NCBI GenBank assembly: GCA_017411935.1 | Contig: JAFQPC010000209.1 | Location: forward strand, 1 to 11,643 | Direction of reading: 5' to 3' | Length of the DNA stretch: 11,643 nucleotides | Source: Clostridia bacterium | Lineage (GTDB): Bacteria; Bacillota; Clostridia; Oscillospirales; CAG-272 | Shown here: piece after piece, positions 5,111 through 11,643 of the stretch | How the letters are laid out: every line of letters begins with the position of its first letter | Numbering within the stretch: position 1 is the first letter of the stretch | The notes under the pieces: model-generated | What the model was told of the DNA's origin: nothing | Database searches by the model: none | The model's input: the letters and a program-made list of their open reading frames with translations, nothing else | Position numbers and translations under genes: made by a program

Positions 5111-7522
5111 ATGAACATTTTAAGTTATTTGAAAGAGAATCTCGTTTTCTTGGACGGAGGAATGGGAACTCTGCTTCAATCCGAGGGACTTCGCGCGGGA
5201 GAGCTTCCCGAGCGTTGGAATCTTTCGCATCCCGAGATCATTCGTCGGATCCACCGCGCGTATTTTGAGGCGGGAAGCAATATCGTCAGCACCAATACCT
5301 TTGGCGCGAACCGACTGAAATTTTCCGCCGAGGAGCTCGACGAGATCGTCTCGGCGGCACTCGCCAATGCGCGTGCGGCGCAGGAGGGCATTGATCATCC
5401 CACGTTTGTCGCCCTTGACATCGGTCCGACGGGACGGATGCTGAGACCCTACGGCGATCTTGATTTCGAGGACGCGGTCGCTCTCTTTGCAGAAACAGTG
5501 CGCCTTGGTGTAAAATACGGGGTCGATCTGATCTTTATCGAGACGATGAACGATAGCCTTGAAACCAAAGCGGCTCTGCTTGCCGCCAAGGAAAATTCCG
5601 CACTCCCTGTCTTTGTCTCGAACGCCTATGGAGCAGACGGTAAGCTGATGACGGGGGCAGATCCCTTGGCAATGGTAACGATGCTCGAAGGACTTGGCGC
5701 GGATGCCATTGGTGTGAACTGCTCGCTCGGTCCAAAGGCTCTGTCGGGGGTCGTAGAAGAATATCTTCGCTATGCCTCGATCCCTGTTCTGCTCAAGCCG
5801 AACGCAGGACTTCCCAAGGCAGTGAACGGGGAAACGGTCTACGACGTACTCCCCACGGAATTTTCCGAGGAGGTTTCGTCGCTCGTTCGCAAAGGCGTTC
5901 GCCTTGTGGGCGGCTGTTGCGGTACTACGCCCGAGTATATCGCGGCGACGGTGGCGGCAACAAAAACGATGTCCCCCGTGGCGATCGAACCGAAAAATTT
6001 GACCTCGGTTTCTTCGTATACGCACGCAGTGCTTTTTGGTGAAGCGCCGATCCTCATTGGTGAGCGCATCAATCCGACGGGCAAAAAGCGGCTGAAAGAA
6101 GCGCTGAGAAATCACGAAATTGATTATCTTTTGAACGAGGGAATCGCGCAAGAGGAAAAGGGCGTGAGCATTCTTGATGTGAATGTCGGTCTTCCTGAAA
6201 TTGATGAGTGTGAAATGCTTGTCACGGCGGTGTCAGAGCTTCAGGCAGTGCTCGATCTTCCGTTGCAAATTGACACGGCAGATCCTGTAGCCATGGAAGC
6301 CGCGCTTCGCCGTTACAACGGAAAAGCGATGCTCAATTCGGTCAATGGAAAAAAGGAAAGTATGGACGCGGTATTTCCGCTTGCCAAAAAATACGGTGGA
6401 CTTGTCGTGGCTCTGACTCTTGACGAGCAGGGAATTCCCGAGACGGCAGAGGGGAGACTTGCCATTGCGAAAAAGATTCTCGCGAGTGCGAGGGAGTACG
6501 GACTTTCCGAAAAAGATCTGATCTTCGATCCCTTGGCAATGACGGTCAGCGCTGATCCGAATGCTGCCAAAGAAACGCTGCGCGCTCTGTCGCTGATTCG
6601 AAAAGAGCTCGGTTGTCATACCTCGCTCGGTGTTTCCAACGTGTCGTTTGGACTTCCTGCGAGAGACTGTATCAACGGCACATTCTTTGCGCTGGCGCTT
6701 GAGCACGGACTTTCGGCGGCAATTATGAATCCCTTTTCCGACGAGATGATGAAGACCTATTATACCTACCGTGCGCTTCACGGACTTGACGAGAATTTTG
6801 GCGATTATATCGCATTTGCCCAAACGCTTCCGCAGGCAACCTCTGCCACCGTCGCAACAACGCTCAAGGCAAGCTCGCCTGAGCCGATCTCCTCGGAGCT
6901 GCAAAAGGCGATCATACAGGGACGCAAAGAGCAGGCGGCAAGTCTTACACGTTCGCTTCTCGGTGCGGTGGCACCTTTGAAGATCGTGCAGAATGAAATT
7001 ATTCCCGCGCTTGATACCGTCGGTGTGGGGTTCGAAAAGAAAACGGTATATTTACCTCAGCTTCTGATGAGCGCCGAAGCGGCGAAATCGGCATTTGAGG
7101 TCATCAAAGAGGCGATCCCTTCGTCTGAAGCGGCAGGGAAAAAGGGGCGGATCGTTCTTGCGACCGTCGAAGGCGATATTCATGATATCGGAAAAAATAT
7201 TGTCAAGCTTCTTTTGGAAAATTACGGTTTTGCCGTCACCGACCTCGGCAGAGACGTCCCCCCCGAAAAAATCGTTTCGGAGGCGAAACGCCTTGGCGTA
7301 CAGTTGATCGGATTGAGTGCGTTGATGACGACGACCGTGCCCGCAATGGAAGAAACGATACGGCAATTAAAAAAGGTTCTTCCGTCCTGTAAGATCGTGG
7401 TCGGCGGTGCGGTACTCACAAAGGAATACGCCGATATGATCGGAGCTGACCGATATGCAAAGGACGCAATGGAGACCGTACGTTATGCAGAGGAGATTTA
7501 TGAAACAGAACAATGTAATTGA
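5111..7522 (+). CDS. metH: Cobalamin-dependent methionine synthase without activation domain
   Basis: The 803-aa enzyme transfers a methyl group from 5-methyl-THF through cobalamin to homocysteine. Domains in order: homocysteine-binding domain (about 1-290) with DGGMGT (15-20) and zinc ligands Cys204 (GVNCSLGP), Cys269 and Cys270 (GGCCGTTP); pterin-binding domain (about 310-560) with LIGERINPTG (315-324), LQIDTADP (385-392) and FDPLAMTVS (472-480); four-helix cap (about 590-670); and the B12-binding domain (about 678-800), where EGDIHDIGKN contains the DXHXXG signature with His691 as lower cobalt ligand. E. coli MetH is about 1,227 aa; the missing C-terminal part is the activation domain, supplied here by the preceding gene. 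The start at 5111 follows AAAGGA (5098-5103) by seven bases. An in-frame ATG at 5000 would overlap the previous gene by 100 bases and adds no MetH-like sequence. The last 23 bases overlap the ABC ATPase gene. Confidence 0.96.
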   Translation: MNILSYLKENLVFLDGGMGTLLQSEGLRAGELPERWNLSHPEIIRRIHRAYFEAGSNIVSTNTFGANRLKFSAEELDEIVSAALANARAAQEGIDHPTFVALDIGPTGRMLRPYGDLDFEDAVALFAETVRLGVKYGVDLIFIETMNDSLETKAALLAAKENSALPVFVSNAYGADGKLMTGADPLAMVTMLEGLGADAIGVNCSLGPKALSGVVEEYLRYASIPVLLKPNAGLPKAVNGETVYDVLPTEFSEEVSSLVRKGVRLVGGCCGTTPEYIAATVAATKTMSPVAIEPKNLTSVSSYTHAVLFGEAPILIGERINPTGKKRLKEALRNHEIDYLLNEGIAQEEKGVSILDVNVGLPEIDECEMLVTAVSELQAVLDLPLQIDTADPVAMEAALRRYNGKAMLNSVNGKKESMDAVFPLAKKYGGLVVALTLDEQGIPETAEGRLAIAKKILASAREYGLSEKDLIFDPLAMTVSADPNAAKETLRALSLIRKELGCHTSLGVSNVSFGLPARDCINGTFFALALEHGLSAAIMNPFSDEMMKTYYTYRALHGLDENFGDYIAFAQTLPQATSATVATTLKASSPEPISSELQKAIIQGRKEQAASLTRSLLGAVAPLKIVQNEIIPALDTVGVGFEKKTVYLPQLLMSAEAAKSAFEVIKEAIPSSEAAGKKGRIVLATVEGDIHDIGKNIVKLLLENYGFAVTDLGRDVPPEKIVSEAKRLGVQLIGLSALMTTTVPAMEETIRQLKKVLPSCKIVVGGAVLTKEYADMIGADRYAKDAMETVRYAEEIYETEQCN

Positions 7523-8420
7523 AATTTTGGGACTTTGCAAAAGATTTGGCGAGGTCGAAGCCGTTCGTGACTTGAGCTTTTCGGTGAGAGAGGGCGAGTT
7601 CTTCGCGTTCCTCGGCGAAAACGGGGCGGGAAAATCAACGACCATTCACATTCTTTGCGGACAAATTGCCAAGGACAGCGGTCGTGTTACGGTCGATGGC
7701 TTTGATATTGACGACGCACTTTTTTCGATCAAGGAACGGATCGGCGTGGTTTTTCAGAGCTCGGTGCTCGATGCTCCTCTTTCGGTGCAGGACAATCTTG
7801 AATGTCGCGCGGCACTCTACGGAATTTGCGGAGAAGCCTTTCGCAAGCGTCTTTCGGAGCTCTCTGAGCTTTTGGATTTTGGCGATCTTCTCAAACGAAG
7901 CGTAGGAAAGCTTTCGGGCGGTCAGCGTCGCAGGATCGATATTGCAAGAGCGCTTCTGCATCACCCGAAAATTTTGATTCTTGATGAACCAACCACGGGA
8001 CTTGACCCGCAGACAAGAAAGTTGCTTTGGCGTGTGATCGACGATCTTCGCAAGAGCGAGGGGATCACGGTGTTTTTAACCACGCATTATATGGAGGAGG
8101 CAGCAGAAGCCGATCACGTTGTGATTTTGGATCACGGACAGCGGATCGCCGAGGGATCGCCGCTCGAACTGAAAAACCAATATACGGGAGATTTTATCAC
8201 CCTTTACGGCGTCAACGAAGAAACCGTCAAGAGCCTCGGTGTACCGTATGAGACAACCAGTGATGGGTACCGTCTTGCGGTAGCGAATACGGCAGAGGCG
8301 ACAAAGCTGATCCTTGCCCGCCCTGAGATATTCTTCGATTATGAGATCAGTAAAGGAAAGATGGACGACGTCTTTCTTGCCGCTACGGGAAAAACCTTGA
8401 AAGGAGATGAGACGCTATGA
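7500..8420 (+). CDS. ABC-2 type transporter ATP-binding protein (DrrA-like)
   Basis: This 306-aa ATPase energises the membrane protein encoded next. It carries Walker A GENGAGKST (39-47), Q-loop Gln86 (VVFQS), signature LSGGQ (138-142), Walker B ILILDEP (158-164, Glu163 catalytic) and H-loop His196 (LTTHYMEEA). The extra C-terminal segment ending in MDDVFLAATGK (288-298) is typical of the DrrA/CcmA-like exporters. Its start codon lies inside the end of metH in another frame, with AGGAG (7491-7495) also within metH, so translation is likely coupled. Its TGA overlaps the permease ATG. Substrate is unknown; the operon position is the only hint and does not establish a methionine or corrinoid link. 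Confidence 0.93.
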   Translation: MKQNNVIEILGLCKRFGEVEAVRDLSFSVREGEFFAFLGENGAGKSTTIHILCGQIAKDSGRVTVDGFDIDDALFSIKERIGVVFQSSVLDAPLSVQDNLECRAALYGICGEAFRKRLSELSELLDFGDLLKRSVGKLSGGQRRRIDIARALLHHPKILILDEPTTGLDPQTRKLLWRVIDDLRKSEGITVFLTTHYMEEAAEADHVVILDHGQRIAEGSPLELKNQYTGDFITLYGVNEETVKSLGVPYETTSDGYRLAVANTAEATKLILARPEIFFDYEISKGKMDDVFLAATGKTLKGDETL

Positions 8421-9313
8421 CAACGCTTTGTTTAATGAAACGAAACGTGAAGCTCTTTTTCAAGGATAAGGGAATGTTTTTTACGGCGCTCATTACGCCG
8501 ATGATCCTTCTCGTGCTTTATGCGACCTTTCTCGGAAACGTTTATGAGGATAGCTTTCGTCAGGGGCTTGGTAACGCATCAATTTCCGACGAACTGATGC
8601 AGGCTTGTGTCGGGGGGCAGTTGGTTTCCTCGATCCTCGCTGTTTCCTGTGTGACGGTGGCATTTTGCTCGAATATGCTGATGGTGCAGGATAAAACCAA
8701 TGGAAGTCGCCGAGATCTCGTGATCTCGCCCGTGAAAGCCTCTACACTTTCCGTCGCGTATTATGCGGCAACGCTTCTTTCTACCTTGCTCATTTGCCTT
8801 GTGGCAACTGCCATTTGTCTGGGATATCTTGCCGTCGTAGGATGGTATCTTTCGGTGGCGGATGTTCTTTGGCTGATCCTTGATGTCGTATTGCTGGCTA
8901 CGTTTGGCACGGCACTTTCCAGCGTGGTCAATTTCTTCTTGTCTACGCAAGGGCAGATCTCGGCGGTCGGAACGATCGTCAGCTCGGGGTACGGCTTTAT
9001 CTGCGGCGCCTATATGCCGACCTCGCAGTTCAGCGACGGTTTGCAGAAGGTGATCTCCTTTTTGCCGGGAACGTACGGAACCTCGCTTCTTCGCAACCAC
9101 GCTCTGCGCGGTGCGCTTGCAGAGCTCGAAGCGCAAGGAATTCCCGCCGAAGCGGTGGAAGAGATGCGTAAGGTGATGGATTGTAATCTTTATTTTTTTG
9201 ACCGTAAGGTCAGTATCGGTGCAATGCTTGCGGTACTTCTTGTGAGTGTTGCCGTTTTGCTCGGAGCGTATATTCTTTTGAATCTGCGAAAAATGAAGAA
9301 ATCGGGAAGATGA
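8417..9313 (+). CDS. ABC-2 type transporter permease
   Basis: This 298-aa integral membrane protein pairs with the ATPase whose stop codon it overlaps (ATGA at 8417-8420); AAGGAG at 8401-8406 may serve its start. About six membrane segments can be read at residues 20-39, 67-88, 112-141, 147-175, 182-200 and 267-290, with an extracytoplasmic loop at 40-66 and a larger one at about 201-265. The cytoplasmic SRRDLVISPVKAST segment (97-110) is characteristic of ABC-2 permeases, which carry NGS..DL..SP-type coupling loops. It is probably a homodimer with two ATPase subunits and acts as an exporter of drugs, lipids, polymers or peptides; substrate is unknown. It is the last gene of the metF operon; no clear terminator follows it. 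Confidence 0.92.
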   Translation: MTTLCLMKRNVKLFFKDKGMFFTALITPMILLVLYATFLGNVYEDSFRQGLGNASISDELMQACVGGQLVSSILAVSCVTVAFCSNMLMVQDKTNGSRRDLVISPVKASTLSVAYYAATLLSTLLICLVATAICLGYLAVVGWYLSVADVLWLILDVVLLATFGTALSSVVNFFLSTQGQISAVGTIVSSGYGFICGAYMPTSQFSDGLQKVISFLPGTYGTSLLRNHALRGALAELEAQGIPAEAVEEMRKVMDCNLYFFDRKVSIGAMLAVLLVSVAVLLGAYILLNLRKMKKSGR

Positions 9314-9341
9314 ATCTTTGATGATTTTTCGGTGAATTCCC

Positions 9342-9370
9342 TTGCTTTTTTCTTCGGTTTATGGTATACT
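9342..9370 (+). promoter_or_regulatory. Promoter of the 75-aa protein gene
   Basis: TTGCTT (9342-9347), a 17-base spacer and TATACT (9365-9370) preceded by TGG (9362-9364) give an extended -10 vegetative promoter. Transcription would start near 9377, about 29 bases before the ATG. Confidence 0.75.
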
Positions 9371-9386
9371 TTTTTCGTACCATAAA
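9358..9386. promoter_or_regulatory. Candidate operator: inverted repeat over the -10 region
   Basis: TTTATGGTA (9358-9366) and TACCATAAA (9378-9386) are perfect 9-bp inverted arms 11 bases apart, straddling the -10 hexamer and transcription start of the small gene. The predicted RNA starts at the edge of the right arm, so a transcript hairpin is unlikely and a DNA-binding dimer site is the simpler reading. AT-rich arms make chance symmetry possible. Confidence 0.35.
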
Positions 9387-9405
9387 ACACGAAAGGAAAG
9401 GAAGA

Positions 9406-9633
9406 ATGAAAAAGATTATTTGTAAAGTTACCTACGATACCGAAACGGCAACGATGGTAGAACAGCATACAAGCGGATTTTTCGGTGACCCCGCGGGATA
9501 TGAGGAAACGTTGTATCAAACGCCCGACGGAAAATATTTTTTGTACGTGAACGGCGGAGAAGAGTCTTTGTATCCTGAGGAAAATATCAAAAGAATGTCT
9601 GCTGAAAAAGCAAAGGAATGGCTCTCGAAATAA
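9406..9633 (+). CDS. Small conserved-type protein of unknown function (75 aa)
   Basis: The 75-aa protein is soluble, with no signal peptide or membrane segment. Its layout, KVTYDTETATMVEQ near the start, EETLYQTPDGKYFLYVNGG in the middle and SAEKAKEWLSK at the end, resembles small proteins I recall being common in Firmicutes and their mobile elements: a YDTETA opening, an EETLY-(K/R)-x-G-x-(F/Y)-F-L-(Y/H) hairpin and an A-x-x-W-L helix. No function is established that I can name. A start at 9406 is supported by an AGGAAAGGA-type purine-rich site at 9394-9402; an in-frame ATG at 9361 lies in the promoter. It is a single-gene unit between its own promoter and a terminator. Confidence 0.82.
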   Translation: MKKIICKVTYDTETATMVEQHTSGFFGDPAGYEETLYQTPDGKYFLYVNGGEESLYPEENIKRMSAEKAKEWLSK

Positions 9634-9642
9634 GAGCTCGAT

Positions 9643-9677
9643 AAAAAATCCTTACGGAAATTCCGTAAGGATTTTTT
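9643..9677. terminator. Bidirectional terminator between the small gene and the ClC gene
   Basis: A perfect inverted repeat has arms 9643-9659 and 9661-9677 around a single central base. The GC-containing stem is TCCTTACGG/CCGTAAGGA, flanked by six A on the left and six T on the right, so it can end transcription from both strands. It lies ten bases after the small gene's stop and one base from the stop of the convergent ClC gene. Confidence 0.92.
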
Positions 9678-9678
9678 G

Positions 9679-11280
9679 TTATTCGACATCGGGAATGACG
9701 TCGTTTTTTTCTTGTCTGTGAAGAATCAACTCAGGAGCGACACTCTGATGTCCTACGATGGCTTCCAAATGACGCAGCGTTTCTTCGTTGTTATAGGTCT
9801 GATAATGCAGATGAATGACGTCGCCCGGGGCAATTTCGAGAAGGTGGCGATCCTTTTTAGTGATCGAAAGCACCACACAGGTCGGCGGCCAAAGGATCTC
9901 GGAGATCTCTTTTCCGACAATAAAGGAGTGTTCTTCCACGCAGAGCGCGGCTTCCACGACGGTGGCTTTTTTGCCTTGATGGATTTTTTCCACCTTGGTT
10001 TGAATAACGGTGTCGGAGAGATCCTGCACGTGCAGAAGCTCGATGATGAGATAGGAAACGAGTACGCCCACGGCGATCGGAAGCAGATTTGTCAGAGCAC
10101 AGAGCACCTCAACCGAGAAGAGCAGTGCGGTCAGGGGAGTTCTTGATGCGGCACTCAGAAATGCCGCCATTCCCGTGATGACGAGAATGATATAATATTC
10201 GGACGGGAAAAGGTCAAGAGCGATCAAAATCTTTGCCGAAAGTGCACCGATCATAGCACCGAAACAGAGATACGGAACAAAAAGTCCGCCCGTAACGCCG
10301 ACGTTATTGGCAAGGATCAAAAGAATTGCTCGAATGAGAAGACAGAGAAGGATCCAATACCATACGCCGCCTTCGTGGAGCATTTCTTCGGTCAGGTCGT
10401 GTCCCGTGCCGAGAAAATCGACACTGATGACGCCAATGAGGGCTACTAACACGAAAACGGCTACGAATTTGCTCCAAAGCGGAAGCTTTTTTGCCTGAGC
10501 TTTTGAAAATTCAAATACAATACGGTAGAATTTCGTAAAAAGTACAGCAAAGAGAGCACACATCGTGCCGACCAGCAGCGTGCTCCACAAATACTTTAAT
10601 GGAAGCACCGTCGAGATAGAAATCTCAAACAAAGAAGGAGAGATGCCAAAGACAAAACAGAGCGTGCGCATCGAGATCTGAGAGGTCAGGACGGCGGTGA
10701 CGATCGAGATGAACATCATCGGGGAGAAGCGGCGGTGTGTTTCCTCAAAGGCGAAAACGATACCACTCAAGGGCGCACCTGTCGCCGCGGCAAAGCCGGC
10801 GCTTGCACCTCCCGTCATCACAAAGGGATCAAGTGCCGAGTCTTTTTTGGAAAAAAGACGAACCGTTCCACGACCGACCGCGGTACCCATCTGTACGCTC
10901 GGACCTTCGTTACCGAGCGGAACTCCGCCAAGGTATGTCAGAAGCGCAGAGGCGAAAAGATAAAATGTGCTGTGAATCCACTGAAAGGGAATAAGGCCGC
11001 GCAAGATGGCAATGGTGGTGGGGATCCCGCCGCCCCGACAGGTCGGCGCTTTTTTGAGAATGATTGCGGCAAGGATAGCAATTCCCGATATTCCGAGAAG
11101 GAGCAGGGGAAGATAGATCAGATTTTCGCGAACGAAAGAATAGATCTCTCTCGAGAGCGAGATGACGGCAGATGCCGAAATTTTAAATAAAAAAATGAGG
11201 ATTCCCGTCAGAGCGCCCGCAAGTGCGGAAAGAAGCAGACAGGGAATCAGACTGCTTTTGAAAAAATGTTTGTGAGTCAT
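9679..11280 (-). CDS. ClC-family chloride transporter with C-terminal RCK_C-like domain
   Basis: The predicted 533-aa membrane protein moves Cl- (probably in exchange for H+) across the cytoplasmic membrane. ClC signatures are present: GGGIPT (83-88, normally GSGIP), GNEGPSVQ (123-130) with Glu125 as the gating glutamate, EETHRR (179-184) where Glu180 matches the proton-side glutamate Glu203 of E. coli ClC, GVTGGLFVP (328-336), and the SAASRTPLTALLF stretch (376-388). Glu125 and Glu180 together favour an antiporter over a channel. After about residue 425 a soluble segment (440-510, including SITKKDRHLLEIAPGDVIHLHY) looks like a TrkA C-terminal/RCK_C ligand-binding domain. The start at 11280 has AGGAG at 11289-11293 (minus strand) with 8-base spacing; the longer frame to 11475 runs through the promoter and into tRNA-Thr and is rejected. 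It converges on the small gene. Confidence 0.93.
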   Translation of the reverse strand: MTHKHFFKSSLIPCLLLSALAGALTGILIFLFKISASAVISLSREIYSFVRENLIYLPLLLLGISGIAILAAIILKKAPTCRGGGIPTTIAILRGLIPFQWIHSTFYLFASALLTYLGGVPLGNEGPSVQMGTAVGRGTVRLFSKKDSALDPFVMTGGASAGFAAATGAPLSGIVFAFEETHRRFSPMMFISIVTAVLTSQISMRTLCFVFGISPSLFEISISTVLPLKYLWSTLLVGTMCALFAVLFTKFYRIVFEFSKAQAKKLPLWSKFVAVFVLVALIGVISVDFLGTGHDLTEEMLHEGGVWYWILLCLLIRAILLILANNVGVTGGLFVPYLCFGAMIGALSAKILIALDLFPSEYYIILVITGMAAFLSAASRTPLTALLFSVEVLCALTNLLPIAVGVLVSYLIIELLHVQDLSDTVIQTKVEKIHQGKKATVVEAALCVEEHSFIVGKEISEILWPPTCVVLSITKKDRHLLEIAPGDVIHLHYQTYNNEETLRHLEAIVGHQSVAPELILHRQEKNDVIPDVE

Positions 11281-11320
11281 AAGAGCTTCTCCTAACAATG
11301 AACGATCAAGAACGGATAGT

Positions 11321-11349
11321 ATTATAACATACTTTCTATCATTTTGCAA
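11321..11349 (-). promoter_or_regulatory. Promoter of the ClC gene
   Basis: Read on the minus strand, TTGCAA (11344-11349), 17 bases and TATAAT (11321-11326), with TG one base before the -10, form an extended -10 promoter. Transcription would start near 11314, giving a leader of roughly 34 bases carrying the AGGAG site. Confidence 0.78.
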
Positions 11350-11398
11350 GGAAAATTCACAAAAGGAAAAAAATAAAAAAGAATTTTTGAAAAAGGTA

Positions 11399-11427
11399 TT
11401 GACAAAGTTTTTTTGTTGTGGTATAAT
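11399..11427 (+). promoter_or_regulatory. Promoter of the tRNA genes
   Basis: Both hexamers are perfect consensus: TTGACA (11399-11404), 17 bases, TATAAT (11422-11427), with TG before the -10 (11419-11420). The run of A-rich sequence just upstream, about 11350-11395, resembles an UP element, as expected for a strong stable-RNA promoter. The tRNA-Thr begins about 27 bases after the predicted start near 11434. Confidence 0.9.
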
Positions 11428-11460
11428 AGTGCACGTTCCGGTGATAAATCCCAGCAATAC

Positions 11461-11535
11461 GCTGGTGTGGCTCAATGGCAGAGCAGCTGATTTGTAATCA
11501 GCAGGTTGATGGTTCGACTCCGTTCACCAGCTCCA
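11461..11535 (+). tRNA. tRNA-Thr (anticodon UGU)
   Basis: The gene folds as a standard class I cloverleaf: acceptor GCTGGTG/CACCAGC, D-stem GCTC/GAGC, anticodon stem GCTGA/TCAGC with loop TTTGTAA and anticodon TGT (11493-11495), variable loop AGGTT, T-loop TTCGACT with stem GATGG/CCGTT that includes two G-U type pairs. CCA is encoded at 11533-11535. It reads ACA threonine codons. Confidence 0.96.
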
Positions 11536-11555
11536 CGGTTCTGTCTACGGAACCG
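11536..11555 (+). other. Hairpin in the spacer between the two tRNA genes
   Basis: CGGTTC (11536-11541) and GAACCG (11550-11555) can pair around an 8-base loop directly after the encoded CCA of tRNA-Thr. There is no T-tract, so it is not a terminator. It may mark an RNase processing point in a joint tRNA precursor. Confidence 0.4.
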
Positions 11556-11561
11556 AAATAA

Positions 11562-11643
11562 GGGGGATTTCCCGAGCGGCCAAAGGGGGCAGACTGTAAA
11601 TCTGTTGTCACTGACTTCGGTGGTCCGAATCCACCATCCCCCA
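11562..11643 (+). tRNA. tRNA-Tyr (anticodon GUA), reaching the window edge
   Basis: A class II cloverleaf: acceptor GGGGGAT/ATCCCCC (11562-11568 with 11636-11642), discriminator A at 11643, anticodon loop CTGTAAA with GTA at 11596-11598, a long variable arm (11606-11618) with a GTC/GAC stem, and a T-stem GGTGG/CCACC. It lies 26 bases after tRNA-Thr and likely shares its transcript. Any encoded CCA would lie beyond the window. The T-loop reads TCCGAAT, so position 55 is C instead of the near-universal U. Confidence 0.93.

Noticed and set aside
5120..6151. 343-aa open frame antisense to metH
   Set aside because: It is rich in Arg, Cys and His and mirrors the strong codon bias of metH; no domain or ribosome binding site is evident.
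9314..9341. Possible terminator after the ABC permease
   Set aside because: Only very short AT-rich complementarity is present; no stable stem with a T-tract was found.
9676..10146. 156-aa plus-strand frame opposite the ClC gene
   Set aside because: It covers the complement of the conserved ClC C-terminal domain and starts within the terminator.
11281..11475. N-terminal extension of the ClC gene by 65 codons
   Set aside because: It would run through the ClC promoter and ribosome binding site and into tRNA-Thr; the start at 11280 has a well-spaced AGGAG and begins the membrane domain naturally.

Overview
The window looks like a chromosomal segment of a Gram-positive, low-to-mid-GC bacterium of the Clostridia/Bacillota type. 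The support is strong GGAGG/AGGAG ribosome binding sites, near-consensus vegetative promoters with 17-bp spacers, T-tailed hairpin terminators, CCA encoded in a tRNA gene, and a split methionine synthase. The genus cannot be read from the sequence; a gut or other anaerobic, uncultured clostridial lineage is an inference from gene content.

Region 1 (1-910): the 3' end of an unidentified gene, followed closely by a creatininase-superfamily hydrolase, both closed by a very long perfect terminator hairpin. Region 2 (911-3547): a promoter embedded in that terminator drives a lipoprotein with a collagen-like Gly-X-Y stalk and a right-handed beta-helix (pectate-lyase-like) domain. A radical SAM protein with a cysteine-rich SPASM/twitch-like tail follows after 21 bases.

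Region 3 (3548-9313): a methionine/one-carbon operon starting at a TTGACA-17-TATCAT promoter that carries two helically phased TGATATCA palindromes. The order is metF (methylene-THF reductase), a stand-alone methionine synthase reactivation protein, metH without its own activation domain (803 aa), an ABC-2 ATPase and an ABC-2 permease. Junctions are ATGA overlaps, a 23-base overlap or an 11-base gap, so the five genes are almost certainly co-transcribed and translationally coupled. MetF makes 5-methyl-THF, MetH passes the methyl group via cobalamin to homocysteine, and the separate protein supplies the AdoMet-dependent repair of oxidised cobalamin. The role of the exporter in this operon is unknown.

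Region 4 (9314-11643): a small 75-aa protein with its own extended -10 promoter, overlapped by a perfect 9-bp inverted repeat; a bidirectional terminator shared with a convergent ClC-type chloride transporter that has a C-terminal RCK_C-like domain; then a divergent intergenic region with a perfect-consensus promoter driving tRNA-Thr(UGU) and tRNA-Tyr(GUA).

No CRISPR array, insertion sequence, phage module or toxin-antitoxin pair was seen. The most unusual items are the phased palindromes at the metF promoter, the methionine-operon-linked exporter, the collagen-stalked beta-helix lipoprotein next to a radical SAM gene, the altered metal motif of the creatininase homologue, and a U55C change in the T-loop of tRNA-Tyr.
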